Positions 7,963-16,366 of a stretch of DNA of 37,117 bases are shown in pieces; within the stretch, counting starts at the first letter, position 1, and each line of letters opens with the position of its first letter. This DNA is from Selenomonas sp. AE3005 (GTDB lineage: Bacteria; Bacillota; Negativicutes; Selenomonadales; Selenomonadaceae), in contig NZ_CAJODG010000015.1 of assembly GCF_905233635.1 (NCBI RefSeq), forward strand, positions 1 to 37,117, given 5' to 3'. Under the pieces are notes generated by a model that made no database searches, was not told where the DNA came from, and saw nothing but the letters and a program-made list of their open reading frames with translations. A program made the position numbers and the translations under genes.

Positions 7963-8649
7963 ATGATACAGATGCGTGAGGTCTGTAAGACCTATGATAC
8001 AGGCGTAGTGGCTTTGAGTCATGTAAACGTGGATATTCAAAAGGGCGAATTTGTCTTTGTCGTGGGCCCCAGCGGTGCCGGTAAGTCCACTTTTATCAAG
8101 ATGCTTTTCCGGGAAGAACTGCCCACAGAAGGCCGTCTGCTGGTGAATGGTCACGATGTGGTGGAGATGGAACGTTCGGAGGTGCCATATCTGCGCCGTG
8201 AGCTGGGGGTAATCTTCCAGGACTACCGCCTGCTGCCGGATAAGACCGTGTTTGAAAACGTGGCCTTTGCCATGCAGGTAATCGAGGCACCGCGCCGGCT
8301 GATGCAGCGCAGTGTCAATTCGGTGCTCGACGTAGTAGGCCTGCGTGATAAATACAGGAGTTTCCCCTCACAGCTGTCCGGCGGTGAGCAGCAGCGTGTG
8401 GCCATTGCCCGGGCTATTGTCAATAATCCGTCCATCGTCATTGCGGACGAACCTACCGGTAATCTGGACCCGGAAACCAGCTGGGATATCATGGATATTT
8501 TCAAGCGCATCAACAGGGCAGGTACCACTATCGTTATGGCCACCCATGACCGCAATATCGTCGATACCATGAAAAAACGGGTAATCGCCATTGAAGATGG
8601 CCGCATTGTCCGCGACCAGCAACGGGGAGGCTATGGCTATGAAGCTTAG
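7963..8649 (+). CDS. ftsE: Cell division ATP-binding protein FtsE
   Basis: The 228-residue protein, standard for FtsE, starts at ATG 7963 after GGGAGG. The in-frame ATG at 7945 precedes that ribosome site and is not preferred. Walker A is GPSGAGKST, the signature is LSGGEQQRVAIARA and Walker B is IVIADEPTGNLDP. FtsE and FtsX form a type VII ABC complex that does not transport but passes ATP-driven movement across the membrane to peptidoglycan hydrolases. ftsX overlaps its 3' end by 11 nt, and a LytM-type factor follows, which is the expected partner set. Confidence 0.94.
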   Translation: MIQMREVCKTYDTGVVALSHVNVDIQKGEFVFVVGPSGAGKSTFIKMLFREELPTEGRLLVNGHDVVEMERSEVPYLRRELGVIFQDYRLLPDKTVFENVAFAMQVIEAPRRLMQRSVNSVLDVVGLRDKYRSFPSQLSGGEQQRVAIARAIVNNPSIVIADEPTGNLDPETSWDIMDIFKRINRAGTTIVMATHDRNIVDTMKKRVIAIEDGRIVRDQQRGGYGYEA

Positions 8650-9526
8650 AACAGGTGAATACTTTATTCAGGAGGTTTTCCACTCCCTGCGCCGCAACAA
8701 CTGGATGTCATTTGCCTCCATTGGTACGGTGGCTGTGTCGTTATTCGTGCTGGGGGTGTTTCTCATTCTGGTTTTGAATATGAACCGTATGGCCTCCACA
8801 CTGGAATCACAGGTACAAATCAGCGTTTATCTGGAGGAAGATTTAAGCCGCCAGCAGCGTATTGATTTGCAGAGCAATATCGAAAAAATGCAGGGCATTG
8901 ATACGGTGAAATTCGTGGATAAGGACGAGGCCAAAGCGCGCTTGTCCGAGCGCCTCGGAGACCAGAAATATCTGCTGGAGGCTTTGGGTGATAAAAATCC
9001 GCTGCCCGATGCTTTTGAGCTGACCGTGGTTCAGCCGGATATGGTGGAAACGGCGGCTAAGGCCATTGAGCGTATGGACGGGGTAGAGTCGGCCAAATAT
9101 GGCCAGGACGTGGTGGAACACCTCTTTGACATCACCCGGCTCATGCGTATTTTCGGTCTGGTGCTGATGCTGCTGCTCGCCGGCGCTACTATTTTTATCA
9201 TTTCCAATACCATCCGCCTGACGGTGTTTGCCCGGCGGAAGGAAATTGCCATCATGAAATATGTAGGTGCTACGGACTGGTTTATCCGCTGGCCGTTCCT
9301 GATGGAAGGCATTGTACTGGGCTGTATCGGCGGAATTTTGTCGGCTATAGCGCTGCGCAGTTTCTACGCGGCTATGGCTGCCAAGATTTACAGCACTTTG
9401 GCCTTTTTCCCGCTTATGCCCCAGTATCCCTTTATGAACTATGTGACAGTCGCAATTATTCTGTCGGGCATGGTTATCGGGGCCATCGGTTCGGCCTTCT
9501 CCTTGAAACGTTTCCTTGAGGTGTAA
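8639..9526 (+). CDS. ftsX: Cell division membrane protein FtsX
   Basis: The 295-residue protein starts at ATG 8639, 8 nt after GGGGAGG; ATG 8633 is too close to that site. The first membrane helix is near residues 25-50 (FASIGTVAVSLFVLGVF). A large extracytoplasmic domain of roughly 120 residues follows, then three C-terminal helices (FGLVLMLLLAGATIFII; FLMEGIVLGCIGGILSAI; YVTVAIILSGMVIGAIGSA). The extracytoplasmic domain would contact the coiled coil of the LytM protein encoded 2 nt downstream. It overlaps ftsE in the usual way. Confidence 0.93.
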   Translation: MKLRTGEYFIQEVFHSLRRNNWMSFASIGTVAVSLFVLGVFLILVLNMNRMASTLESQVQISVYLEEDLSRQQRIDLQSNIEKMQGIDTVKFVDKDEAKARLSERLGDQKYLLEALGDKNPLPDAFELTVVQPDMVETAAKAIERMDGVESAKYGQDVVEHLFDITRLMRIFGLVLMLLLAGATIFIISNTIRLTVFARRKEIAIMKYVGATDWFIRWPFLMEGIVLGCIGGILSAIALRSFYAAMAAKIYSTLAFFPLMPQYPFMNYVTVAIILSGMVIGAIGSAFSLKRFLEV

Positions 9527-9528
9527 TT

Positions 9529-10647
9529 ATGGAAAAATGGCAAAAAGTTACGGCGGCTGCTGTTCTGGCTGCTTTTTCCACGTCTACTGCGGCGTATGCC
9601 TCTTTGGAAGATGACAAGGCCAGCTACGACAAGCAGGCTGAGGATAAACGGGCGGAAAGCGATGCACTGCAATCCAAGATAGAATCCTTATCCGAGGAAA
9701 AACGTGCCATCGATGAAGAGGCTGATGCGGCGATTGCAGAGCATAAATCCCTGCGTGCCGCGCTGGATGAAACCCTGCAGCGTCTGGAACAGAATGAAAC
9801 GCGCCTTAAGGAAGTTGAGGCCGATTATCAGAAAAAGAGTGATAAACTGGGCAAGCGTGTCCGGGATATCTACGTCAACGGTCAGATTTCCTATTTGGAC
9901 GTACTGTTCGGTGCTAAGGACTTCTCCGATTTGATGACACGCATGGACCTGCTGAAAAAAGTCATCAAGCAGGATTATGATTTAGTACATTTGGTGCTGA
10001 ACGAGAAAACAGAAATCGAAACGACGAAAAAGAAACTCGAAAAGGATAAGGAAACCAGGGCTGAACAGGAATTAAAAGCCCGGCGGGCTCGTGAGACGAT
10101 GGAGGAGAAGGTTCGCAAGCGTCAGGCTATCATCGACCAGATGAAGAATGATAAAGCCACCGTTGACAGACAGTACGATGAACTCATGGCGGCCTCCAAA
10201 CAGATAGAGGAAATGCTCCGGCGCAGCAGTATGGCTAACATGCCGGCGTCTGCCGGCGGCGGCAATGGCTCCATGATTTGGCCGGTGGGCGGTACGATTA
10301 CCTCCGAATACGGCTGGCGCGTTCACCCGATTACCGGTACGCAGAAGTATCATAGCGGTATCGATATCGGCGCTGATTACGGTACGCCCATAGCGGCAGC
10401 CGCCTCCGGCACGATAGAATATGCCGGCTGGATTTCCGGCTATGGCAATACCATCATCATCAATCATGGCGGCGGTATTACCACCCTGTACGGGCACAAT
10501 CAGTCTCTGGCCGCATCCGTAGGCCAGCAGGTCAGTCAGGGAGAAACCATTGCTTACTGCGGCTCCACGGGCAACTCCACCGGTCCGCATTGTCACTTCG
10601 AAGTGCGGCAAAATGGTGAACCGGTAAGCCCGTATGGTTATCTCTAA
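9529..10647 (+). CDS. Exported coiled-coil M23/LytM peptidase (EnvC/PcsB-like FtsEX partner)
   Basis: The 372-residue protein has a Sec signal peptide (residues 1-24, ending AYA). A long, highly charged coiled coil spans about 27-230, a short linker SAGGGNG follows, and a C-terminal M23 domain spans about 245-372. The zinc-site motifs HSGID (HxxxD) and HCHF (HxH) are both present, so unlike E. coli EnvC it is probably an active endopeptidase. Genes right after ftsEX with this layout encode the hydrolase or hydrolase activator driven by FtsEX during septation. Substrate crosslink type cannot be read from sequence. Confidence 0.9.
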   Translation: MEKWQKVTAAAVLAAFSTSTAAYASLEDDKASYDKQAEDKRAESDALQSKIESLSEEKRAIDEEADAAIAEHKSLRAALDETLQRLEQNETRLKEVEADYQKKSDKLGKRVRDIYVNGQISYLDVLFGAKDFSDLMTRMDLLKKVIKQDYDLVHLVLNEKTEIETTKKKLEKDKETRAEQELKARRARETMEEKVRKRQAIIDQMKNDKATVDRQYDELMAASKQIEEMLRRSSMANMPASAGGGNGSMIWPVGGTITSEYGWRVHPITGTQKYHSGIDIGADYGTPIAAAASGTIEYAGWISGYGNTIIINHGGGITTLYGHNQSLAASVGQQVSQGETIAYCGSTGNSTGPHCHFEVRQNGEPVSPYGYL

Positions 10648-10662
10648 ACAGAGGTGAAATTG

Positions 10663-11814
10663 TTGAGTAAGAAAAAGATATGCCTGATAATCGTCCTGAC
10701 GGCGCTGATTTCCAGCTTTTTGACCGTTGCGGCGCTGGTGAATCTCGCAGGTCTGGGCAAGGAAAGTGCCGGTGATTTACTGCGGTTCTTCGGGGTTAAA
10801 CGCATGATTGAATCCCGTTATGTGAATGAGGTAAATTCCACCAGTCTTATTGACGGGGCGATAAACGGCATGGTGCAGTCCCTCGGCGACCCGCATTCAA
10901 TTTATATGAAATCCTCCATGTATAAGACTTTGAAGGAACATACGTCCGGTGCTTTCGGCGGTATCGGTGTTACCATGGGCTTTAAGGATGATAAAGTCAC
11001 CATCATATCGGTGCTGGAGGGTACTCCCGGGGAACGGTCCGGGCTGAAAGCCGGTGATGAAATCCTGTCCGTTGACGGTACGCCGGTGACGGAGTATCAA
11101 AGCGAGGAAGTGGCCATGCATATTCGCGGTGAGGCCGGGACAAAGGTCAAACTGATGATTCACCGCGAGGGCAGTGAGGACACGGAATATACTCTGGAAC
11201 GGGATATCATCAAGGTGCCGTCTGTCAAGGGCAAAATGCTGGAAGGCTCCAAAATGGGCTATATCCGGATTGCGTCTTTTGGCGAAAACACCGGTGAGGA
11301 ATTTAAGTCTGAATACGCTGCGCTGGAAAAGGCCGGCATGCAGGGGCTGATTGTTGACTTGCGGCAAAATCCCGGCGGCCTTATCACGAGCTGTGTAGAG
11401 GTAGCTGATATGCTCGTGCCCAAGGGCAATATTGTTTCCGTGGTGCAGCGGGATGGCAGCAGGGAAGAATATGATTCCTCGCTGGAAAAGGCTAAATATC
11501 CTTTGGTGGTGCTTATTGACGGTAATAGTGCCAGCGCGTCGGAAATTTTAGCCGGGGCCTTGCAGGATAGGGAGGCGGCCACCTTGGTGGGCACTAAATC
11601 CTATGGCAAAGGCTCCGTACAGGTCGTGGTGCCGCTCTTCCATGACGATGGCCTGAAACTGACCATTGCCAAGTATTACACACCCAACGGCCGTTGTATT
11701 GACGGTATCGGCATTGAGCCGGATGTCACGGTGAATTTTACTGAGGACAGCCGGGAGGATACGCAGCTGAACATGGCAAAAGAAGTTTTGCAGGGAAAAA
11801 TGTCCCAGCTGTAG
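10663..11814 (+). CDS. S41 carboxyl-terminal processing peptidase (CtpA/CtpB family)
   Basis: The TTG at 10663 is 6 nt after GAGGTG and gives 383 residues; GTG 10654 lies inside the ribosome site. One N-terminal membrane anchor (ICLIIVLTALISSFLTVAAL) is followed by a tail-specific protease N-region, a PDZ domain (about 85-170, with GERSGLKAGDEILSVDG) and the S41 catalytic domain. The Ser-Lys-Gln set is Ser291 (in GNSASASE), Lys316 and Gln320 (in YGKGSVQ), with the spacing of the CtpB triad. It would trim C-termini of extracytoplasmic proteins. Linkage to ftsEX and a LytM hydrolase suggests that wall hydrolases are among its substrates, as in other Ctp systems; this is inference. Confidence 0.92.
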   Translation: MSKKKICLIIVLTALISSFLTVAALVNLAGLGKESAGDLLRFFGVKRMIESRYVNEVNSTSLIDGAINGMVQSLGDPHSIYMKSSMYKTLKEHTSGAFGGIGVTMGFKDDKVTIISVLEGTPGERSGLKAGDEILSVDGTPVTEYQSEEVAMHIRGEAGTKVKLMIHREGSEDTEYTLERDIIKVPSVKGKMLEGSKMGYIRIASFGENTGEEFKSEYAALEKAGMQGLIVDLRQNPGGLITSCVEVADMLVPKGNIVSVVQRDGSREEYDSSLEKAKYPLVVLIDGNSASASEILAGALQDREAATLVGTKSYGKGSVQVVVPLFHDDGLKLTIAKYYTPNGRCIDGIGIEPDVTVNFTEDSREDTQLNMAKEVLQGKMSQL

Positions 11815-11823
11815 GTAATAGGT

Positions 11824-11858
11824 TGTAACCGCGTGCACAGGGAGGGCAGGCGGTTACA
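11824..11858 (+). repeat. Inverted repeat between the protease and diguanylate cyclase genes
   Basis: Perfect 9-bp arms TGTAACCGC/GCGGTTACA enclose a 17-nt loop that includes GGAGGG. No T-tract follows, so it is not a classical terminator. It may be an mRNA processing or stability element between two cotranscribed genes. Confidence 0.6.
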
Positions 11859-11879
11859 GGTATTGTGGAGTTTTGGGTT

Positions 11880-13898
11880 ATGTTTCGTTCTATCAAGATG
11901 CAGATACTGGCGCTGTGTCTGACATCGATGTTTGTACTGGCTGTGTGTATGGGAACAGTCAGCGTATTATCCATAGACCGGCTGACGGTGGATAGTGAAG
12001 CGCAGAATATGAACCGGGTGGCGGAAAACCAGCGGGAGCTTATCAATGTTGAACTTATACAGGCTGAAGATGTGACCAATTTCGTGGCCCGCGACATTGA
12101 ACGCCGTATAGGCAGTCCGGAGGATTTACGCAGTAAAGCTGTCAGGCAGAACGTGGCAGCTGATGCAAATCATTCTTTTCAAAATGCCGTAAGCAACGTG
12201 GATTTTATCTGCTCATATTATATATACTATGTTGAGTCACTGGCCGGCACTGAGGACAATCTGTGGCGCGTCCGTCCGTATAATAAGACGGAGTTTGAGC
12301 CGCATAGAATAACGCCTGTATCGTCATATGCCCATGATGATGTCAAACATACCAGCTGGTATACGCTGCCGGTCAAAAACGGCAAAGCTGTCTGGGTGCC
12401 GCCGTATTACTCAGAAGTTCAGAAACGGTATATGCTATCTTATGTCGTGCCTATTTATAAGGGAGATATCTTAGTAGCTGTGGTGGGCGTGGATATTGAC
12501 TTTCAGCAGTTCCTGAATCGTATAGAAAAGGTGCCTGAGTATGCCTCCGGCAAGGCATTTTGTACGGATTTGACGGGGAAGATACATTACACGGCTGACA
12601 ATCCCGAAGGCATAGAGGCCAGCCGCAACGGTCAGCTGCTGCAGCAGGCGAATAAGTTTTTTGTCGCCCCGCGCAATCGCAGTGACCAGCTGGTACGTTA
12701 TCAGTGGAATGGCGTGGAATATGATACAACAGCGGTGAACCTGCGCAATGGTCTGGCGCTGATGGTGCTGGCACCAGTACAGGAAATTCATTTTATGTCG
12801 TTTCTGCGGATAATTCAGCTCGTGGTGGTGTTTATCTTCATGGTGGTATTGTTCTCCTTAATCAGTATTGCCGTGACCAGAAGGCTGACCAGACGTCTGC
12901 AGGATTTGATTGCTGTGGCTAACGATATCGCTGCCGGCAATCTTGATGTCGATGTACCGGCCGGCGGCCGTGATGAAATCGGTGATTTAAGCCGGGCACT
13001 CGGACGGACGACCAATGAACTGAAAAAATCCATGGATAAAATGGAACGCATGACATATTATGACTCCCTGACAGGTCTGTTGAACCGCCTTGGCCTCGAT
13101 GAGGCTTTGCGCAAGTGGTGGGACAGGTCACGTCAGGCCGTGCTGATAACCATGGACATCGATGATTTTAAGCTGATAAATGACCTGTACGGTCATGATG
13201 CCGGTGATGTGGCCCTGCAGCGCATGGCCGAAATTCTGCAGTCCTTCTTTGGCAGCAACAGTATTGTGGCCCGCAATGGCGGTGATGAGTTCGTCGTGGT
13301 CATGCAGAATATTGCGCTCGAGGACGCTTTGCCCCGTATACAGGAATTTGGCATGATGGCCAAGAATTATACGGTGGGCGGTCAAAACTACAGCTTTACC
13401 ACTTCAGCAGGTTTTTCCGCTTATCCGCAGATGGCCGAAAGTCTGGGGGATTTGTTCCGTCAGTCTGACGAGGCCCTGTACGCCGTGAAACTAAAAGGCA
13501 AAAACAACTGCGGCGTCTATGATGAGTCCCTGGCTAATCAGGACAGGAGCCAGCTGGGATTCAACCTGCGGATTGTCAGCAAGAACCTGCCGGCCGCGCT
13601 GTGTATTTACCGGCTTGATAAGGGCAATACACTGCTGTATGCCAATGATATGTTCCTGGCCTATGCTGATTGTGCGAATATGAATGAGCTGCAGAAACAT
13701 ATTCATAGCTCGGTACTGAAACTGCTGCCGGCGGAAGAGGTGGAATCCTTCCATCAGGACGTAGATGAGGCACAGGTTTACCATTATCATCTGTGCTCCT
13801 GTCAGGGGCGGCGCTTGAAGGTAGCAGTGCGGCGCCGTATCGTCAAACATCCGCTTTACGGGCAGATTTGTTACAGCATTATGACGGAAGAAAAATAA
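11880..13898 (+). CDS. Membrane diguanylate cyclase: dCache sensor, HAMP, GGDEF and a C-terminal PAS-like domain
   Basis: The ATG at 11880 lies 9 nt after GTGGAG and gives 672 residues. Helix 1 is near residues 8-30. A dCache-like extracytoplasmic sensor spans about 35-300 (SWYTLPVKNG ... VWVPPYYSE), helix 2 about 310-335, and HAMP about 335-390. The cyclase domain carries an intact GGDEF (467-471). The autoinhibitory I-site RxxD is missing: FGSN stands at the expected position. About 115 residues follow the cyclase (from NLRIVSKNLPAALCIYRLD), which look like a PAS-type fold. It should make c-di-GMP in response to an outside ligand. It closes the ftsEX-ctp gene run. Confidence 0.85.
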   Translation: MFRSIKMQILALCLTSMFVLAVCMGTVSVLSIDRLTVDSEAQNMNRVAENQRELINVELIQAEDVTNFVARDIERRIGSPEDLRSKAVRQNVAADANHSFQNAVSNVDFICSYYIYYVESLAGTEDNLWRVRPYNKTEFEPHRITPVSSYAHDDVKHTSWYTLPVKNGKAVWVPPYYSEVQKRYMLSYVVPIYKGDILVAVVGVDIDFQQFLNRIEKVPEYASGKAFCTDLTGKIHYTADNPEGIEASRNGQLLQQANKFFVAPRNRSDQLVRYQWNGVEYDTTAVNLRNGLALMVLAPVQEIHFMSFLRIIQLVVVFIFMVVLFSLISIAVTRRLTRRLQDLIAVANDIAAGNLDVDVPAGGRDEIGDLSRALGRTTNELKKSMDKMERMTYYDSLTGLLNRLGLDEALRKWWDRSRQAVLITMDIDDFKLINDLYGHDAGDVALQRMAEILQSFFGSNSIVARNGGDEFVVVMQNIALEDALPRIQEFGMMAKNYTVGGQNYSFTTSAGFSAYPQMAESLGDLFRQSDEALYAVKLKGKNNCGVYDESLANQDRSQLGFNLRIVSKNLPAALCIYRLDKGNTLLYANDMFLAYADCANMNELQKHIHSSVLKLLPAEEVESFHQDVDEAQVYHYHLCSCQGRRLKVAVRRRIVKHPLYGQICYSIMTEEK

Positions 13899-13907
13899 AA
13901 ATAGGGG

Positions 13908-13936
13908 TTTACAGCTTAACATAAATATGCTAAACT
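13908..13936 (+). promoter_or_regulatory. Promoter of the glutamine synthetase gene
   Basis: TTTACA (13908-13913) and TAAACT (13931-13936) are 17 nt apart, 10 nt after the cyclase stop codon. It predicts a leader of about 100 nt. Confidence 0.6.
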
Positions 13937-13968
13937 TCTACATGTAGTTGAATAATAAATGGCAATGG

Positions 13969-14024
13969 AGCCATGCAGAGTTACTATCCCTGTGGGGATT
14001 GGTATCTTTGCATGGCTTATTTTA
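13969..14024 (+). other. Leader hairpin upstream of glutamine synthetase (terminator or attenuator)
   Basis: Perfect 9-bp outer arms AGCCATGCA (13969-13977) and TGCATGGCT (14009-14017) enclose an inner stem (ATCCC, loop TGTG, GGGAT) with internal loops. TATTTTAA follows. It may end read-through from the cyclase gene or act as an attenuator in the glnA leader. It does not match the glutamine riboswitch consensus as I know it. Confidence 0.6.
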
Positions 14025-14046
14025 ATGTGATTATGCAAAGGGTGGT

Positions 14047-15939
14047 ATGAAGATGGAAGATTTACTCTATGTAATTCCGGCAAATTCCCGTAAAGAGGAT
14101 ATCGCAGCCCAGTTAAAGGCTCATCCGGAAATCAAATTCGTTTCCCTGGTTGGCGTGGATATGGCCGGCAACGATACCGATGAAAAGATTCCTGTACGGA
14201 TTTTCCTCAAAGACATGGATGATTTCTACGCTGGTACGGCTGTGCAGACCGACGGTTCTTCCGTTGTGCTGACAGGTATTGCCACCCTGAATAACGCCAA
14301 GGTTGATATGCCTATTGACCCCACGGTGAACTGGTTTGTGGATTACAATATGGAATTCTACGATGAGGAAACGGGCAAACCGGTAGGTACCCTGCGTATT
14401 CCGTCCTTCCTCGTACATGATGGAAAGCGCGTTGACTCCCGTGCTGTACTGGCTGACACCCTGGATTATGTCAAAAAGGAACTGTTGGCTGCGTTCAAAA
14501 AATATCCCAAGATTTCCGGACTGGAAAGCATTGATGGCAATGATGTGGTAGACATTCAGTTCACTTCGGCTACGGAATTGGAATTCTGGGTAAAGACGCC
14601 GCTGGAAGAGGCTGCTATTGAAGAAATGTCCGCCTCCCAGGTTATGCAGGAACAGTATTGGGAACGCACGCATGGTGCTGTTCGTACGGCAATGGAAAAC
14701 TGCCTGCTTGAACTTGATAAATACGGTTTTAAAGTGGAAATGGGCCATAAAGAAGTCGGCGGCCTTAAAGCGCAGATTGACGGCAGCGGCAACATGACTC
14801 ATGTCTGTGAACAGCTGGAAATTGACTGGCGTTTTGCTGATGCCCTGCAGGCTGCAGATAATGAAATCTTTGTGCGCACGATAGTAAAGGAAACCTTCCG
14901 TTCTATCGGCCTCGAAGTAAGTTTCAAGGCTAAACCGATGATTGGCCTGGCCGGTAATGGTGAACATACGCATATCGGTATGGCTGCTGTCACCAAAGAC
15001 GGTAAGCTGCACAATCTCTTCACGGCTGACGACCAGCGCAAGGACTTCATGAGTGCTGTTGGTTATGGTTCCCTGATGGGCCTGCTCAAAAACTATGAGG
15101 CCATCAATCCGCTGGTATCTGCAACCAATGACTCCCTGAACCGTCTGAAACCCGGTTTTGAGGCTCCGGTATGTATCGTTACCTCCTTGGGCCATCGTCC
15201 TGACCAGCCGTCCCGTAACCGTACCATTCTTACGGGCCTTATCCGTGACCTCGGCAATCCCTTTGCTACCCGTTTCGAGCTGCGTGCCTGCAACCCGTAT
15301 ACCAACACCTATCTGGTATTGGCGGCTATTTACTCCGCCTGCCTTGATGGTATCAAGACCGCAATACAGCACACGACAGCTGAACTGCTGACGGAACTTT
15401 CCAAGGAGGCCGGCGAAGAAGGTTTCTATCTGGAAAAAGACCGCGCTTACCGCAGTGAAAACGATGTATTTGAAGATTATAGTGCTGAAGAACGCGACCG
15501 CCTCTTTGGTGCTCCCCCGGCTACGGTTTGGGAAAACATGCAGAATCTGGACAACTATCCGGAGAAGAAAGCTGTTATCACTGCTGGCGGTGCGCTTGAT
15601 GATACCATTTTGAACGCTTTCCGTGCTGGTGCGCTGCTGCGCTGGAAGACGGAGCTCATCTCCCGTATCATTCCGGAAAACCGCGATATCGTCCGCGCAG
15701 CCAAGGAAATCAAGTCTGACTTTGTAACGGATATGGATTCCTACAACTGGAACAAAATCAATGGTATCCGCGCTTATCTGGCCAAGGACAGCATTGATGA
15801 AAAGTCCCTGTTCACCCTGCTTATCAACGCCCTGAATGAAGGCGACTACGCCGCTGCATCCGGCCTGCAGGTGGAGATGTACGACAAAATTGAGGAACTC
15901 AAAGCCCTCTACGACAGTTACGTCAAGAATATGATTTAA
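14047..15939 (+). CDS. glnA: Glutamine synthetase, long (~630-residue) form
   Basis: The ORF starts at ATG 14047 or, with better spacing from AAAGGGTGG, at ATG 14053. The catalytic domain shows family motifs: TELEFW (Mg2+ Glu ligands), GHKEVGGLKAQIDGSG, GNGEHTHIGM (nucleotide/His motif), NDSLNRLKPGFEAPV, and RFELRACNPYTNTYL with Arg and Glu equivalents near the active site. It makes glutamine from glutamate, ammonia and ATP. At 630 residues it is longer than GlnA type I (about 450) and shorter than type III (about 700); an extra C-terminal helical region of about 170 residues follows the catalytic core. It is monocistronic, between its own promoter and a strong terminator. Confidence 0.88.
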   Translation: MKMEDLLYVIPANSRKEDIAAQLKAHPEIKFVSLVGVDMAGNDTDEKIPVRIFLKDMDDFYAGTAVQTDGSSVVLTGIATLNNAKVDMPIDPTVNWFVDYNMEFYDEETGKPVGTLRIPSFLVHDGKRVDSRAVLADTLDYVKKELLAAFKKYPKISGLESIDGNDVVDIQFTSATELEFWVKTPLEEAAIEEMSASQVMQEQYWERTHGAVRTAMENCLLELDKYGFKVEMGHKEVGGLKAQIDGSGNMTHVCEQLEIDWRFADALQAADNEIFVRTIVKETFRSIGLEVSFKAKPMIGLAGNGEHTHIGMAAVTKDGKLHNLFTADDQRKDFMSAVGYGSLMGLLKNYEAINPLVSATNDSLNRLKPGFEAPVCIVTSLGHRPDQPSRNRTILTGLIRDLGNPFATRFELRACNPYTNTYLVLAAIYSACLDGIKTAIQHTTAELLTELSKEAGEEGFYLEKDRAYRSENDVFEDYSAEERDRLFGAPPATVWENMQNLDNYPEKKAVITAGGALDDTILNAFRAGALLRWKTELISRIIPENRDIVRAAKEIKSDFVTDMDSYNWNKINGIRAYLAKDSIDEKSLFTLLINALNEGDYAAASGLQVEMYDKIEELKALYDSYVKNMI

Positions 15940-15958
15940 TAAGGGTTCGGCCATAAAA

Positions 15959-16000
15959 GGGAGCTGACTTGTCAAAATGACAGGTCAGCTCCTGTTTTTT
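15959..16000 (+). terminator. Intrinsic terminator of glnA
   Basis: Arms GAGCTGACTTGTCA (15961-15974) and TGACAGGTCAGCTC (15978-15991) form a 14-bp stem with one wobble pair and a tight AAA loop. TGTTTTTT follows. Both arms recur in the valS leader about 285 nt downstream. Confidence 0.92.
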
Positions 16001-16045
16001 AGGGGAAGTTAAATGCTGTGGGCCTGATAATATTCCTAAAATCCA

Positions 16046-16074
16046 TTGTCAAGTGTCATACTTTGTGATAAAAT
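16046..16074 (+). promoter_or_regulatory. Promoter of the valS T-box leader
   Basis: TTGTCA (16046-16051) and TAAAAT (16069-16074) are 17 nt apart, about 10 nt before the T-box stem I begins. Confidence 0.65.
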
Positions 16075-16084
16075 TAACGTCATG

Positions 16085-16348
16085 TTAGAAAAATAGCAAG
16101 GCAATGACGAAGAGGAGTAGGGCTTTTCCTGCGGCAGAGAGAGAAAACGGCTGGTGGAAGTTTTCGTGCAGGGGGCGTGAAGGTCGCTTCGGAGCTTTTG
16201 GGCTGAACTTTAGTAGGCGCAAACGTCTGGCCGCGTTAAGGCTTTGAGCTGACTTGTCAGGTTGACATGTCAAATTGACAGGTCAGGAACATTGGTGGTA
16301 CCACGAAAGTATGCGCTTTCGTCCTTTGGGGCGAAGGCGCTTTTTAGT
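16085..16348 (+). ncRNA. T-box leader (valine) controlling valS and downstream genes
   Basis: The leader shows the T-box parts in order. AGTA of the specifier loop is near 16115, a GCTGGTGGAAG apical region near 16150, and a candidate specifier codon GTC (Val) sits at 16183-16185 in GAAGGTCGC. A stem III built from CTGACTTGTCA/TGACAGGTCAG spans 16249-16286. The tRNA-binding core GGTGGTACCACG is near 16294-16306. A terminator stem (GCGCTTTCGTCC/GGGCGAAGGCGC) with TTTTT follows. Uncharged tRNA-Val would stabilise the antiterminator and allow transcription. Confidence 0.92.
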
Positions 16349-16366
16349 TTATTGAGGAGGATTACA

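Noticed and set aside
14113..15975. A 620-codon open frame on the minus strand opposite glutamine synthetase
   Set aside because: It mirrors the glnA frame; the sense protein has clear family motifs, and the antisense product has none and no start signals. Codon bias explains its length.
16262..16366. An N-terminal extension of valyl-tRNA synthetase by 35 codons
   Set aside because: These codons lie in the T-box antiterminator and terminator; ATG 16367 has a strong ribosome site.
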